A stretch of DNA of 64,000 bases from Diadema setosum (GCF_964275005.1 NC_092693.1:18171706-18235705); one strand, 5' to 3'; numbered from the stretch's first letter, positions 1 to 28,560 are shown. Numbers and translations are program-made. The notes: generated from the letters alone by a model not told the origin.

Positions 1-226
1 GGAAAGTGCTAACTTGGCTGCAAAATTTGAGTAAGCGCATGGTAGGTGTGAGTTTTATTCCAATAATGGGAGGGGGATGGGGAGTAATGTGGCCGAAATA
101 CTTCACATGAAGCAAGATTGTTATTGCTGATCTATCATTACTAATCAAATCTAGGAGTTAGTCAAAGAGGAAAATACAAGACAATCACTTGATAACCCCC
201 GAGCCTACAGCTCGAGACCAACTCAC

Positions 227-16030
<15,804 letters not shown>

Positions 16031-16389
16031 GGTGAACTCTCGGAGCAGCTGCGGAAGAGTCCTATGTCACAAAAAATGTCTGCTCACAGAAGTTCTTCCA
16101 CACGTGCAATGGCTGGAAAGTGCTATGCTCCACGACTGATGATGGCTATACACCATGTTGTGAGTTATCATATCAGCCTTCCATGGTTCTTTGAGGTCAG
16201 TTGGGGACAGCTTTTCACTGTTGCATGCACAAAGCAGCTCTTGCAGTGAGCCTGAAACTAAAGAATACACAACAGCATTAAATAAGTTTCATCTCATAAA
16301 CATCACAAACAGTCAAATGCAGCTACTGCAGCTAATGTAATACCATAAACTACTTGTACAATAAGGTAATGTATTGTCACACATTCCAA

Positions 16390-16600
16390 TTTTTTTTTCT
16401 CACTGGTCACAGGACACGTACAGTCGCTCGGTGTATTGACGCTGTGGACACACAATGTATTTTGCATTGTACGCACAGTGGACGCGAGATGGTGTTGTTG
16501 TTTGTTCGGCGTTTTCGCGAAAGTTAACTTCCTGTTATCTACCGGCCATTGATAAGCCTATTTTCTGGCGGCAAATTTGACGTGATCACGAGGTGACCGT
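16390..16600 (-). promoter_or_regulatory. Likely MBTPS1 promoter
   Basis: About 360-570 bases upstream of the first Met. Contains the palindrome TTTCGCGAAA (16513-16522), an ETS-type ACTTCCTG (16527-16534) and clustered CpGs, unlike the flanking AT-rich DNA. Inference from motifs and position only. Confidence 0.4.
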
Positions 16601-17050
16601 GAGAGATAATGAAAAAATATGAAAAATGGAGGTGCTCTCTCTGTTCGAGGTCATACAGGTCATCATATTTATTGATGACTGAAAAATCAGTCCTCTTCCC
16701 CACACTATACTGTACATGGTCGAACTCACAGTTACTTTTTTATATTGATCTTCACACAAAATTTGCCTTTTTTTCAACTTCACCCACACACACAAACCAG
16801 TTTTTTTCAAAGTGGTTTTGTGTTATACTCTTTGATATCTGAGCTTCAATTTTTAGATTTATGTTGACAAGTCTATCTCCACCAATTTTTTGTTATTTCA
16901 CTTTGAAGGCAGCATATCTGCCGGTGCTAGCACCAGCGACCCCTACACGTACCACAGCGCCCCGCGCCGAGGTTACAGCGACGCCAACACGCACCGACCG
17001 TACTAGTTGCAGCGCCCCATGCCGGGGTTATGTTACCACTGGCTTAATTA

Positions 17051-17420
17051 TACCCCTTTCATAAACTCAATAATGCGGATAATATCCGCAACATTTGGTC
17101 GTAAAATCGGAGAGGGGAAAGAATAATGCGCATTATTTCGACCCTTCTATTATCCGCATAATAGCAGCATCGGGACGAGATTTTGAGTTTATGAACGCAA
17201 ACCCAAATAATGCGGATAATTGCCAGGGTGCGGTCAAACGTCACCTGTCTTTCCCGCAGAAGGGGGGTGTGCAGTCACCATGACGATTATCCGCCTTTTT
17301 CAGAACGGGCGCTCGTAAAAATAATGCGGATTATTTTCAGAGTTTGTGAACGCATTTTTTATTGAATTGTCCGCATTATTCTTATGCGGATAATAGGAGG
17401 ATGAGTTTATGAAAGGGGTA
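17051..17420. mobile_element. PIF/Harbinger-like MITE, TTA duplication
   Basis: 370 bp. The ends TACCCCTTTCATAAACTCA and TGAGTTTATGAAAGGGGTA are exact inverses, flanked by TTA on both sides (17048-17050, 17421-17423). The interior repeats an AATGCGGATAAT-type phrase in both orientations at least seven times. No gene. Confidence 0.85.
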
Positions 17421-17996
17421 TTAGATATGCACATGTGGCTTATCTGTCCAAATTACGCAGAATATGTGGGAATAGGCTTGGAAGATAAGAAATATCACAC
17501 ATGTTTTGGATATTCAGAGGTCTTTAAGGAAATTAGGAGTAGTACCACCACAGAAGTGTACAAATAATACCGAATTGCAATTTCTAGGATCGAACTTATG
17601 GAACTTAAAGGCATAATTCATTTGCTTTTCACTTCTTAATGTACAAGTGTACTCATTTATTTATTCATCAATCAATTAGAAATCAATCTATTCATTTCTA
17701 TTTGTTTATTCATTTTGTTCAGTTAACTTTATTTGTACTTTGTTTTGTTACAATCTTTTCATGTTATGCTTTTTTTTTAATGGACAAATCAATTTTTATC
17801 ATACAACAAATGCATATTATTGTTTGTCAAAATGTATGCCAACTGATGTCGGATACACTCTTGCAGTACTCTTGCCAATGAATTGTGTAAATTCATTGGA
17901 ATATACCTTATCTCTGTGCTAGTATATCAGGTGTATTTACACAGGTTTGTTTTGTTTGTTATGGTCATTCATGGATGTCTAGGCGCGAATATTATA

Positions 17997-18189
17997 CAGT
18001 CAACTCTTCCTAAGTAAGTCAAAGTCTTAAAAGTCAAATAATAGCTTAAGTCGAATGCCTATAGTAGGCCCCTTTCTTTCATTTTTTTTCTGTTTTGTAT
18101 TTTACCCCTACTTGCTCATAAGTCAAATTTTCTCTGGGTTGAAGCTTTTTCTTCAGTCCCAAAAGATTTGACATAGGCAGAGTTGACTG
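17997..18189. mobile_element. MITE, CAGTCAAC family, copy 1
   Basis: 193 bp. Begins CAGTCAACTCTTCC and ends GGCAGAGTTGACTG; inner blocks resemble aagtcaaa and tttgacat. A second copy is at 31937. Confidence 0.65.
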
Positions 18190-20039
18190 AATGTTGTTGA
18201 TGATGCTGTTTTTTTGTTTTGTTTTTTTTTTTTTACATAATTTGGGTGTCATTTTTAATAAAGAAATCCTCTATTCTAGGTAAGTTACACTGGCTTTTAC
18301 AATTTAGGTATTTTTCACCTTGTTTACTTTCTCAGAATCCATCCTCATCTACAATACATGTAAAAGTAAACAGGAACACATACAGAACATCACAAATCAC
18401 AAGTTCACATAAATTTACAATTGAGAATCTCTGCTGGACTGGGGGATCATCATTTATGCCACTAGCCATCATATCCACTGACCACATCATAAAGCCTCTA
18501 AGCCAGTATTATGCAATGTAGAATCCAAATCCATCCCTAGGCCATCTATGATTCTATAATAATGATCAGCGCATGAAAAATCAACATTTCTCACAAAGTG
18601 AATAAAGACATGCAGACTATATACAATTCCTTTCATAAAATCTTGAAAGAATCACAAGCAATTTATAGTCTAGGTTTCTATCCTCGCGACATCTCTATCT
18701 TGAGTAGATTTCTATTGTGCATGGTTTGTATGAGCGTAGCCAACTGCGCGACAAGCCCAAACACTTCGGGTTCGGTTACGGAGCGCCCCAGGGTAAGAGC
18801 GTAGCTACAAATGTAGCTAGCCTATTTTGAAGCCCATTGATGATTACTGTTTTGACTTTTTTGGATGGTTATATTGAATAAATTTGACAAAATTTCATTT
18901 GTTAAATTTTCTACAGTAGCTAAGGAGAATAAGAAGACACGAGTCATGCATCCATTAGCTCATGATTCTCATTAATGTAATTTTAGCGGGCCTGAAAAGC
19001 AATTTTTATCATGTTATTTTTTGCCATTACATATAAAGTAGCAGATGGGACCGCCATGAATGCAATTCGTGGTGGACGGAAGCGACGTGATTATCCTTCG
19101 CGTCTCGATAGAAATTGAATTCCACTGCTTTTAATGCAAGTTTTGACACATTTAAAGTCACTTTCGTATCACCCTTTTTCTGAAATTTTCATATAAAATA
19201 GTAAAATACATTCCACAGGGTCAGAATTATCGATCAGACTGTTGATTAAAATGGTGGGTCGGGAGATTTGAAGAAACCGTTGTTTCGATGTCAAAAATGT
19301 GGCACTTAACAGAAAAATGTAACGCTACTTTGACTGAACATACATCTGTAGCAGAAAATCTAGCGAGATAGACTTGTTCGATCAAATGGCCGATTTGAAG
19401 AGCAAATTGTTAATTTTCATAATATGTAGATAACTAAGACAAAATAAACTGGTTTGAATTAAAAATAGCAATTTCAAGCAGTACTACATTTTTTTTCTTC
19501 GAAAAACTGACAAAATGAGGCTTTTTTAATGATATTTTATCGTCATCAAAATAAGAAAAGATAGATAAAAATTGGCATTGCTAGGTTGGGTAGGAATAGA
19601 TGAAAAACGTGATTCTAAATTCAGATCATGACTGTTGGCGGCCAATCAGCAAGGAGAGAACGAATACACCGGAAGCGGAAAGACATACACTGTAATCTCA
19701 GGTAAAAATGCGTCGAGCGAAGATTTTAATGGGCGTGTGCATGTTGTGCCACCCAAGCGAATACGTGAGGATACTTACAAAACATATCTAAACACATTTA
19801 AATATAAATGTATTAATATTCCTTTGATGACACTGTCACAGAGAGAGAGAAAAAAAGCTCTTTCGGTCAGGTATGCTTACATAGTGTACATGCACTGTAC
19901 ATTCTATCTAGACTAGAAACCTTCTCAGACTTGGTAGTTTCATCCTTGAGGCCCACTTAAAATAGTATAATACAAATGTGTAAGTATCATGCGGCTGACA
20001 TCTGATACACACAGATTGTACAGTACAGTAGTACACTGT
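18190..20039. other. Intergenic, no gene recognised
   Basis: AT-rich sequence without a supported exon. A short peptide with TGSGKTYT near 19665-19695 recalls a kinesin P-loop but stands alone. Confidence 0.5.
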
Positions 20040-20166
20040 AGATGGGGGGGGGGGGGGGTTGTTAGGAAGTTTATACCCTCCTTACTGGTTTTGTTTTTCT
20101 TGGGTTTAGGGGAGGGGGTTTAACCCCCCCCCCCCCCCCCAGCAAAAACATAGATCCACCCCTGCA
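20040..20166. mobile_element. Relic of the CAGGGGCGGATCC MITE family
   Basis: G-run and C-run arms around a T-rich core, with a right end TAGATCCACCCCTG that resembles the right ends at 8653 and 35940. The left end is not clear. Confidence 0.4.
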
Positions 20167-20751
20167 ATACATGTGTGTACAAGTAAAGATCATAATTCAG
20201 TCTTAATAATTATCCTGGTTTAATATTGTGTCAACAGATACACTTTCACATGCTTCATTTACTAATGCTGTTGAGACCTCTTCGGGCGAATTGGCACTAC
20301 AGTATGTGCAGTATAGGGGCAGTGTGGGTGGTGCTGTATAACTACATGTATGAGCCCATGAGGGCATGAGGCTGAGGACAATTGTCGAATTTATGCCCCA
20401 ATTAAAACCAATCAGAATCAAGGATTCATCAAATGAGGCATAGACATCTGTGCAAGTAGTTAAAAGTAAGTTGTATTCTCGGCACTAACGTACAAAGTAC
20501 CTTTGTACCCATGTACATGTTAGATAACTCAAATTCCACTCAACCAAACTGCGCTAAAATCACAGGATATGCTTAAATTTCCAATCACTCGTGTAAATCT
20601 GAATTAAACTGGTCATCAGAAAGTGTGGATATCGACATCGACTGTCGTGTCATCGTTCAAAACATTTCGCCTTTCAGGAGTGATTGCGGCTTGTGCTGCC
20701 TACACAATCTGAAACTGAAGTTAGTCTAAGGCCAAGTAAAAAAAGAAAGTA

Positions 20752-20905
20752 GTTTCTCGTCCGGGTTTTTTGAGCAAGGCGATGAGGGAGGTCCTTACTA
20801 TTTGATATCTTACTATTTTTTCGAGGATTGTCAAAATGAAAGTAATATGTGTTTCTCGTCCGGTAATTCTGAGAAAGGTAACGAGAGAGGGCTTTACTAT
20901 TTTCT
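20752..20905 (+). repeat. Tandem duplication, period about 99 bp
   Basis: GTTTCTCGTCCGG starts at 20752 and again at 20851, followed in both by a GAG(A/C)AAGG...CGA(T)GAG block and ...TTACTATTT. Two diverged units. Confidence 0.6.
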
Positions 20906-21012
20906 ATATCCAATTTATGAAATGAAATATCACTCTGGTAGCTGTGTTATGAGAGACCAGGTCCCAAGTGTATGTCTTGCCTGCACTCTGTGCATTTTCA
21001 AACAGATATATA

Positions 21013-21731
21013 TGTGACCCTGCACCTCAAAACAAACAAAAAGTCGCCAGACTTGTATTTTTAGTTAAGAGCATATTCTGAAAGAGCAGACTTTAAGCTT
21101 TAAAATGATGTATAACTCAAATCAAATGGACTCTCCTAACCTATCTAAATATTGGAAAGAAAGCACAAACTCAGGAAAAGTGTGAACTGAGAAAAGAGGC
21201 TCTGAAGTGCAGTGTCTATTCAGGGAGGTGGTCCACCTCCCTGGTCTATTCAAGCGCTTAATCTTTACCAAACCGTGCTGGCTGTGCGATGAATGGGACA
21301 AAAACAGGAAGTAAACCACCAGAGTAACAACAATGAAGGGATTATCAGATTAATCTGAAATTAAGCATGCCTCATTAACAAATTCTGTCCATAATTGATG
21401 CCAACTTTCAGAGCAGTAGCACTATCCTTTCAAAAGTTATTAGAGTTGAAAGTGAAGAGTGTGGACAAGGTTTTTCAGAAATGAAAAAGGGATTCTAAAA
21501 CACACCTAATCACACTAATTTTCAAAAAATGTTCGAGATAAACTGCGAAAGAAACACAATTTCCTGCCCGTTTTATGATACCAAATTTTAGCATAATGTA
21601 AAAGAAGACCCGCTCTTTCAGAAGATATGAAAAAGTCAAGTTCAGCTAGGTTGACCCATTTCACTTATTTTCAGTCCTCAACCAAAATCAGTGTGTGCGA
21701 CTTTTTGTTCGTTTTGAGGTGCACGGTCACA
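21013..21731. mobile_element. Inverted-repeat element, TGTGACC ends, 0.7 kb
   Basis: Left end TGTGACCCTGCACCTCAAAA, right end TTTTGAGGTGCACGGTCACA, followed inward on both sides by a shared AAAAAGTCGC phrase. Flanked by TATA-rich target. No open frame. Confidence 0.75.
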
Positions 21732-22959
21732 TATATACAATGTATGTACCATACTTGAAATGAAACTTCATGCATGCAGAAATACATTTGCTATTTCTTT
21801 CCACTACAGATGTCAAGGGAAAATGACCATCTTAAAACTGGTATTTAGTGTTGTAATGGCATTTCTGATACCAGTGTACTTGCAATTCTGATGTATTGTG
21901 CTATTAATTGAAACAGGTATAAAACATGTCTTTCAACAAAATATATACGACTGAAATAAATTCCATGATATTCAAAACACTGCTTTATTTATCATTGGTG
22001 TTTGTGACTTTTTGTGTCCACACAGCTGGTATGTATCTGCATTTCTTATTCACAGTACAATATTGTAGCCAGACATTCAACTGGAAACTGGCTTGTACAA
22101 TTGCAGATGGATGTCAAAATGATACTGATATGGCATTATAGCATTAAACATTTAAAGATGTTTCTTCATGTTCTAAAAAGACATTTGATAATCACTCATC
22201 ATTTGGATGATGAATGATTGTATACCACACTACAGATGATACGACTCACAGCGGTGTCCGTGAATTTTCATCGTAAAGAAAAGTTTCCCGCAGAAATACG
22301 AGACAAACCAGAATCCGTGGAAAAGTTATTTATTTTGTAGATACACCCATTTAATAATTCTACATTTGCTGGAAAAGCGCATTCATTTTATCTTCAAAAT
22401 ATAACAATACATCGCCGTCAGATGCAACGTTACAGAGCAGAGTGTACGGGCCTCTACACAGCTACAGACACGCACACTTTGCCAATAAACGGTGCGGCAC
22501 GGCCACTGCATTACCCTACCTTCCGACACTGCACTGACGCACATGCACATAGTCACAATGACAGGAAAACGTATACAAACTCCATACAATCCTCACAAGC
22601 ATTTGTACAGTACAATTCATCCACCTAAAATACGAGAAACGGGGAAAAATACAAACAATGCGCGAAAAATGCGTGGAATATCAGCGATTGTTCGTAAAAA
22701 TGTTGCCGCTATCGCGTTCACGACGTACCGAGTGCGCTGTACATCACAGCCCAGGCCCGCCCGCGGCCCGCCCATCCAACTACAGTTCGACTAGCGGGAC
22801 TGCTTTGTGGAGCAGTGTGAAATGCATGCGTTATTACATACGCACTACAGAAGCTACAGCTGTACTACAGCTATTAGTAGAGGACGCAAGGCGTAATTAG
22901 AAATGAGACATCACCATTGGTAGGTGAATATCATTGTCAATTTCTTTTTTTGGCGGCCG

Positions 22960-23125
22960 AAAAAATAGTAAATATAAAAAAAGTCGATTCGGCAACTGAA
23001 AATCGATGCCGGTGGGGAGCGGGCTGGGATGAGAATTATGAATTTCTTGGTATTTTCAGCGCCATTTTGAAAATAGTAAATAGTAAAAAAATCGATGCGG
23101 CGGCCAAAATCGATGCGCGCGAGGA
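22960..23125 (+). repeat. Diverged tandem duplication with ATCGATGC motifs
   Basis: Two units each read ATAGTAAATA...AAAAAA(G)TCGAT(T/G)CGGC...AAAATCGATGC followed by a G-rich end. The repeated AAAATCGATGC phrases are the clearest sign. Confidence 0.5.
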
Positions 23126-24254
23126 CGAGAAACTGGTTTCTTTTTTTACTTGGCCTAATCTTACAATGTTGAATATTATGTGACAAATCTGCAAGTAACT
23201 GAAGCAAAAAAAAAAAAAAAAAAAGAGAAAAAAATCATTATGTATGCATGATTGACAGTGCATGGGAAGTTAAATAAGTGGGATGAGTAAATACAGTTAT
23301 ATCGCATAAGATCATGCACATATACGCTGTACAGACAGACAGACAGAGACACTCGTGCACACAGACATGCACACTTATTTGACTCAGTCATCGTCAACTT
23401 GCTACGTGTTGAGTCACCGTTTACAAATGTTATAAGAATTAATTTCAATTTCATATTGTGCAGGCACGATCACTCGCAAAGACTTGTGAGTGACACGATG
23501 TGAAAGCAACGCTGATATTGACACTCCTCGATGACTGATTTGGTTCAAATTCATGTGAATCAGTGATTGGAAATATACTATTAGCTTTAAATTTATTCTG
23601 TGATTTTGGTGCAATTTGGTCGAGTGGAATTTGAGATATCTACATTGTGACATGGACATGAAAGTACATCAGTACTATTCTCTCAACAAGACTTTACTCG
23701 AGTCTCTGTTTCTGCTAGAAAATCTGCCACTATTACCCGAGTTACCGGAGTGCCCGTTTTAAAACAACTTCAACAAATCTCGGGTTTGAGGTCATCAACT
23801 TCAAGCAGTTCCCATTGCTGCTTTACCATAGCAAGTAGCACATTGTTGAAACGCGAACGTTAGTTTTTATCCTCTGCAAAAGATTTCGGAAAACTCGTAT
23901 TTGGTCATTCATGCGTGGTAATGTGGCATTATTTCCAAGCCTGTAGAGGTTGTACTACTGTACAGCTTGTACATTTCACGCGAGCTGCTTGCACCTGCTC
24001 TCGACAGTTGGCTACATTTTCTTCGAATCATGTTCGCCACGTCGGCTGCCCTGGCCGCCGTGCCGCCGTCAAATCGCGATGTTCTCCACTCAGCTCCCCG
24101 CATTTTACCGGTGGGGCTAGCTACGCCTAGTGCCTGCGATACGACCATGTACCATAGTGAGCACGTACGAACGCACGCAGCGCACTAGCGCACACTGGTA
24201 TGACAACACAATTAGGGGGAGTGGCTTCTGCGCTGGTTACGCGTTTTAGCTTAC

Positions 24255-24326
24255 CACTGTGCGCTCATTAACCTCTCGCTCGAGATCCGCACGCTCAAGC
24301 AGCTTCTCAGCGCTATTTGCAAACAT
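24255..24326 (-). CDS. Candidate orphan first exon, function unknown
   Basis: ATG at 24326 opens 24 codons reading MFANSAEKLLERADLEREVN then ERTV, ending exactly at GTG/GTAAGC. The peptide is rich in Leu, Glu and Arg with a heptad-like feel. The same frame stays open about 20 codons upstream of the Met (...ELFLAENEQNTAQI). No partner exon was found on the minus strand between here and MBTPS1, and I recognise no family. It could be the first exon of an unseen gene, or chance. The right boundary of an inverted-repeat element begins about 110 bases upstream. Confidence 0.3.
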
Positions 24327-24438
24327 GATTTGTGCCGTGTTTTGCTCGTTCTCAGCGAGAAAAAGTTCTAATATTGGCGTAATTTCAAAGTTTAATTTCT
24401 CGAGATAGGATCATCATTTCGTCATGAAATTTGAAATA

Positions 24439-25875
24439 TGTGACCCGCGACAACGGTTTCAGGCAAAAGTCGCAAGAGCAAATTCCCTCCTAGGCGGGGT
24501 GCAAAGACTTTGACCATTATTTTTGTCGATTTAGGTTTTTTGCAGAAATCGAATCTTTGATATGTTTTCTACATCTACACTAAATTTCATAGCATAAGAC
24601 TAAGTTTTTCCTATCAAAAATGGAATTTTAAGCACCCTATGTTAGATCGCACTCGTCAGTTTCGAGCTTTTTTCGAACGCCGCGCCAATATCCCAAGCGT
24701 TGCTACGGCGCAGGGTCTCGCATGCGATTGGCTGGTGCGTCGCATACATTTATATAATTCGGCTTTCGCAGACACCAGTTGCAGCGTTTGGGGAATGCTT
24801 TGTCCACGCGTGCACAATTACATGCTCCATTGTTCTTGCTATAGTGGTTTATATACGCTCGCTCTGTAGTGCGTGCTCTTCGTTTGGCGTTCTATCCAAA
24901 CTATTCTAGCGCAATGTTCGACAACGGAAGTGAAACAAAAATCATGTAGCATGACATAACCGTGTGAAAAGAAAACTAGATATTCTCCAATTTGTCTACT
25001 TGTACATGTAGCAAAAATTATGACAGCAGACTGACTCAATGGAAGGGAGATGAGAGGAAAGGAGTGGTCACATGCGACTAATTATATTCAAATACTACAC
25101 GTCAAGATCGCACCAAACTAACGAGTCGTGTTTGTTTGTTTCTTTGTTTTAACTTGATTAGCACCACCGAACAAAGCAACATATGCCTGTCTTGTAAAAG
25201 CAAAACAAACAGGAAGCGTGACCCTTGCCAGCACTGGCAATTTTCTGCCTTCAAAAGGGTCGCCAATGATATAGACAAATCAACAACAATGAAAACGCGA
25301 TTTGTAAATGTGTGGATTCGCCACCGCTCCTGTTACATGCACACGGTCATGGCGTGTGGATGCCATTGCGTAATGCGTGCACCAAATACACATGTATATA
25401 CATGTACACCATACAGCTGTACGTGCAATTATCGTATTCGCTATCTTGAAAGACGTACTGGTAAACAAACCCGAGCGAAACGCATTGTTTTTCGGCTCCA
25501 TGCGCTGAGCACCGAGGAAGGTGCCCGGGAAATTTGACTCTCTCAGTGAGCCAATTAGAAGGCGATGTGGTTGCTAGAGGCGGAGCTTAACATCGATTGG
25601 CACCATCGTACGGATGGGTGATTCTCCCTTCGCATCGCCGCTCCGAAATTGTCTTTGAGAAAGAGGTGAATCTTCAAAGCCTGTTTTCTCGCAATTTTGT
25701 CAGGCTAACATCTTAAAAAGTGCATTTTATTTCTCTTTCTATGCCCACTAATGGTGCCGGAGAATACAAGTGTTTTATATCAATGCAAAGCTTAGGAAAT
25801 GGGCAATGTGATTCAGTGAAAAAACGAATTTTCAAAATTTCCGACTTTTGCCTGAAACCGTTGTCGCCGGCCACA
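24439..25875. mobile_element. Inverted-repeat element, TGTGACCCGCG ends, 1.4 kb
   Basis: Left end TGTGACCCGCGACAACGG then TTTCAGGCAAAAGTCG. The right end is its inverse (CGACTTTTGCCTGAAACC, then GTTGTCGCCGGCCACA). No transposase motif was found in the interior, whose longest frame (25136-25537) resembles nothing I know. Its outer seven bases match those of the element at 21013, suggesting a related family. Confidence 0.75.
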
Positions 25876-27300
25876 TATGTCTTAATAACATAATTCTCTT
25901 TCATATGAAATTGTTCAAGATCGGCTTTTGAAAGAATTTCAAAAGTTAGAAAAATACTCCAGACACCCTAGTCTAGGTTCTATATCCACAGATAGGCAAT
26001 GATTTGACTCTTTTTTTAAATAAGATTTCACGACAAAGCTAAAAACTGCCTGGACCGACTGTTGACCATGGCATGGTTGACATATGGAGTTGTCGAGGGT
26101 ATACGTAGACCAAAGCCTACCAAAGGGGTAGGGCCTAGCTGCCTAAATTACAACACTGCACACTGCCCACACATGCCACGGCCATCACACAGGAAAAACA
26201 TAATATATATATATATATGTACATAGCACCATATTCATTAACTATACACAGCCCAGTCGCCGCTGTACATACGTAGCGCGACAGGGCTGTACCAACGAAG
26301 CTCCAAACACGAAGAGGGTCCAACGATCGCATGCGATCGGATTGAATTTTGATACTTTAGATCATTTTTTTGTCACTTCAAACTCATCTGACGAACAAAA
26401 TGATAATGAGACTTCATATCTATGCTATGAATATTGAAATTTAGATTTAATAACTTACCTAAAATGATGGTTATATATGCAGCATGTGTGAACGGTTCAC
26501 GAACGGTATGGTTGAGGGGTCTAGATATCGCGCACGAAAATTTGAAATGCTCTTATAATAGAAGTTATTCCATAATCGTACCTGAATTTCTCAATGAATG
26601 TCACGAAAATGCAGAAAAATCACCTCCCAGAATCTCCTGATGATACGATGACGGAGTAGTGCGCTGTCGCCGTTTGTATGTCGGACTTTTTTTTATGCGT
26701 TCACCTTATCGGGGTATGTAAAGATCGCGCAGCTGCCCTATGTAGTTTCATGCGTGAAAGTGTCTGCCCCTCTCTGCGGCTGTAGCGTGCTTCGGCTTTC
26801 GTAGAATATCATCAACGATCGATCGAACAAATTACGAATTCTATCGGCTACGATCATACGAACGAGACAAGCGAGACGACACGTCTAGGCTACAACATCC
26901 TTAAAAAAGATTTTAAGCAAAGGTAGGTAAATTATAAGGTAAAAAATTGGAAATTTAGTGAAAAATTTGTTCCAAAAAATTGGAAATTTAGTGAAAAATT
27001 TGTTTGAAATCAAAATTTCTTACCTGCTTTCTTCTCATGTTTAGCGGTTGTCAAGTATTTTTATTCCATGGGCGTATCGGCAAATTTTGCGCTTAGTCCT
27101 ACGCGTAATATCGCAGTTACGCTATGCGCGATCATTAAGTCCCTGCGCGAGACCTAGTACCCTTACTATACATCGTCTTTCACGCCAGGCCATTTCCAAT
27201 ACTAGTATCCGGGAGGTCACATGATCTGAATGCCCTTTCAAAAGGTCGCGCTGTCGACCGTGCTGCTACACCAACACTCAAGCAGCGCATCGCACGCACG
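25876..27300. other. Intergenic, no gene recognised
   Basis: Contains an (AT)n stretch near 26203-26218 and a 33-bp tandem duplication at 26941-27004. No supported exon. Confidence 0.5.
26941..27004 (+). repeat. 33-bp exact tandem duplication
   Basis: The 31-base unit AAAAAATTGGAAATTTAGTG... occurs twice, identical, separated by CC. Identity implies a recent slip or duplication. Confidence 0.9.
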
Positions 27301-27347
27301 CAAAAGATTTCCGCAGAGATCAAGGCGCCATTTTGAATTCTGCAACG

Positions 27348-27465
27348 ATGAACCCTGACGGTGTCAGGGAATCCGCCAGAAAGTATCATTTTTTGGTTCC
27401 ACGGACTTATCACGAGGGCTCTCAATGGACTTACGAACCTTCTGTAATACAAGCATGCACTTAAG
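27348..27465 (+). other. Exon-like segment ending at a strong donor, possible 5'UTR exon
   Basis: ATG at 27348 opens 38 codons (MNPDGVRESARKYHFLVPRT...). The stop TAA lies just before AAG/GTGAGT. CpG-rich DNA and a GGCGCCATTTTGAA motif (YY1-like in reverse) lie just upstream. It could be a non-coding first exon of EMC4, whose coding exon starts directly after an AATTCAG acceptor-like sequence. Unproven. Confidence 0.25.
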
Positions 27466-27570
27466 GTGAGTAACGTTTGGTAACGTGTACATTGTTTATA
27501 AAGAACGTATAAATTTTCATAAGTTTTGTAGTTGTGTTGTGGTTCCCCACTTTGTAGGTGCCCGCTCGTT

Positions 27571-27621
27571 GGTCAGACGCTGTATTCGCGTAGCGTATTA
27601 ACAGCGTCTGGTCGGGCTACA
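27571..27621 (+). repeat. Hairpin repeat, GTCAGACGCTGT family, copy 1
   Basis: GGTCAGACGCTGT and ACAGCGTCTGGTC can pair around a CGCGTAGCGT loop; followed by GGGCTACAT. A related copy lies at 60155-60195. Confidence 0.6.
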
Positions 27622-28224
27622 TATTCATTAGTTTCTACCTGTATCGTCGAAAATGGCCCAAGCATATAAATAATAATTCATGGAGTAATGAGGATGACAC
27701 ACAAAGCTATGCGCACAGCACTGCAAATCCGCACAGGTAACAGGTGCAAGTTGAACCTTGAAGTTGAGGTTCGATTCCACACACTCTCACAAACGCCCAT
27801 TCGTATACATGTAACTGTTAGGTCCTATTAACTCCTATGTGTAGTACGTACATCCTCACAGTGTATAAATGGTAATTCATCACGATGCGCATGGTACACA
27901 TTCAGGCATCTTGAATGTATTCTTTCACAGGTATGATCAGATATTCATGAGAGTTTACTATATCTGAAACTAAATGCAAAGCTATAATTGTATTTCAAGG
28001 CATCCATATCCAAATATTTCCCATAAATGCGATAAAGGCAATACTACTCTCACCTGTTGTCAACAAAAGACCGTCCTTTACTCAGTATCTCGCTCTCGGC
28101 TGGCTCAGACGGACGGCTGTGCTTTTCATGCATGCTGTGTATGTACAGTGTGTGCCCGTTCACAAGACACGCAAACCACTGTACATGTACACACATCAGT
28201 GACACACACACTTGTATTGTGAGC

Positions 28225-28483
28225 TCGATCTCTTACCGGAAATCGTAATATGGGCATAGCGCCATCTAGTGGTGATCCATACTACATACACGTACGTATG
28301 TACGATAACGAACGGCAGCGCAGCAGCAGCAGGTTGCTAGTCCCATTATATTGTAATTGCTGTGGGTGTACGGCAGTCACAAAAAAGTCTGTGACTTTGA
28401 TGGAAAGTTTCACATCTTTGGCCTGATCATCCCACCCGCCACTGATTTTTGAAACCGTTGTTGATTCAACAAGTTGAATTCAG
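28225..28483 (+). promoter_or_regulatory. Likely EMC4 promoter and 5'UTR
   Basis: Lies just upstream of the EMC4 start. Contains an ETS-type ACCGGAAAT (28235-28243), a CTCF-like site and a cagcgcagcagcagcag stretch. Position and motifs only. Confidence 0.45.
28259..28272 (-). promoter_or_regulatory. CTCF-like core site
   Basis: On the minus strand this reads CCACTAGATGGCGC, an exact fit to the degenerate vertebrate CTCF core CCASYAGRKGGCRS. It sits about 210 bases upstream of the EMC4 start codon. Confidence 0.5.
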
Positions 28484-28560
28484 ATGGCAAATCAACAGAA
28501 TATCATGTTAAATCGTGGAGTAGGGAGGCGACACAAATGGGCCATCGACTTCACAGCAAG
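28484..28560 (+). CDS. EMC4: EMC4 coding exon 1
   Basis: Reads [20 protein letters not shown] then IDFTA plus AG before GTAAAT. An AATTCAG directly before the ATG could itself be an acceptor if a non-coding first exon exists. Confidence 0.92.

Noticed and set aside
19665-19710. TGSGKTYT peptide resembling a kinesin P-loop, followed by a GTAAAA donor
   Set aside because: The usual FAYGQ context is missing and no neighbouring motor exons were found. Likely chance.
25136-25537. 133-codon plus-strand frame inside the 1.4-kb inverted-repeat element
   Set aside because: No recognisable domain, unusual Cys/His/Arg mix and no start context; looks non-coding.
27767-27777. GGTTCGATTCC, an exact tRNA B-box
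   Set aside because: No matching A-box, anticodon arm or acceptor stem at the right distance, so not called as a tRNA or SINE.
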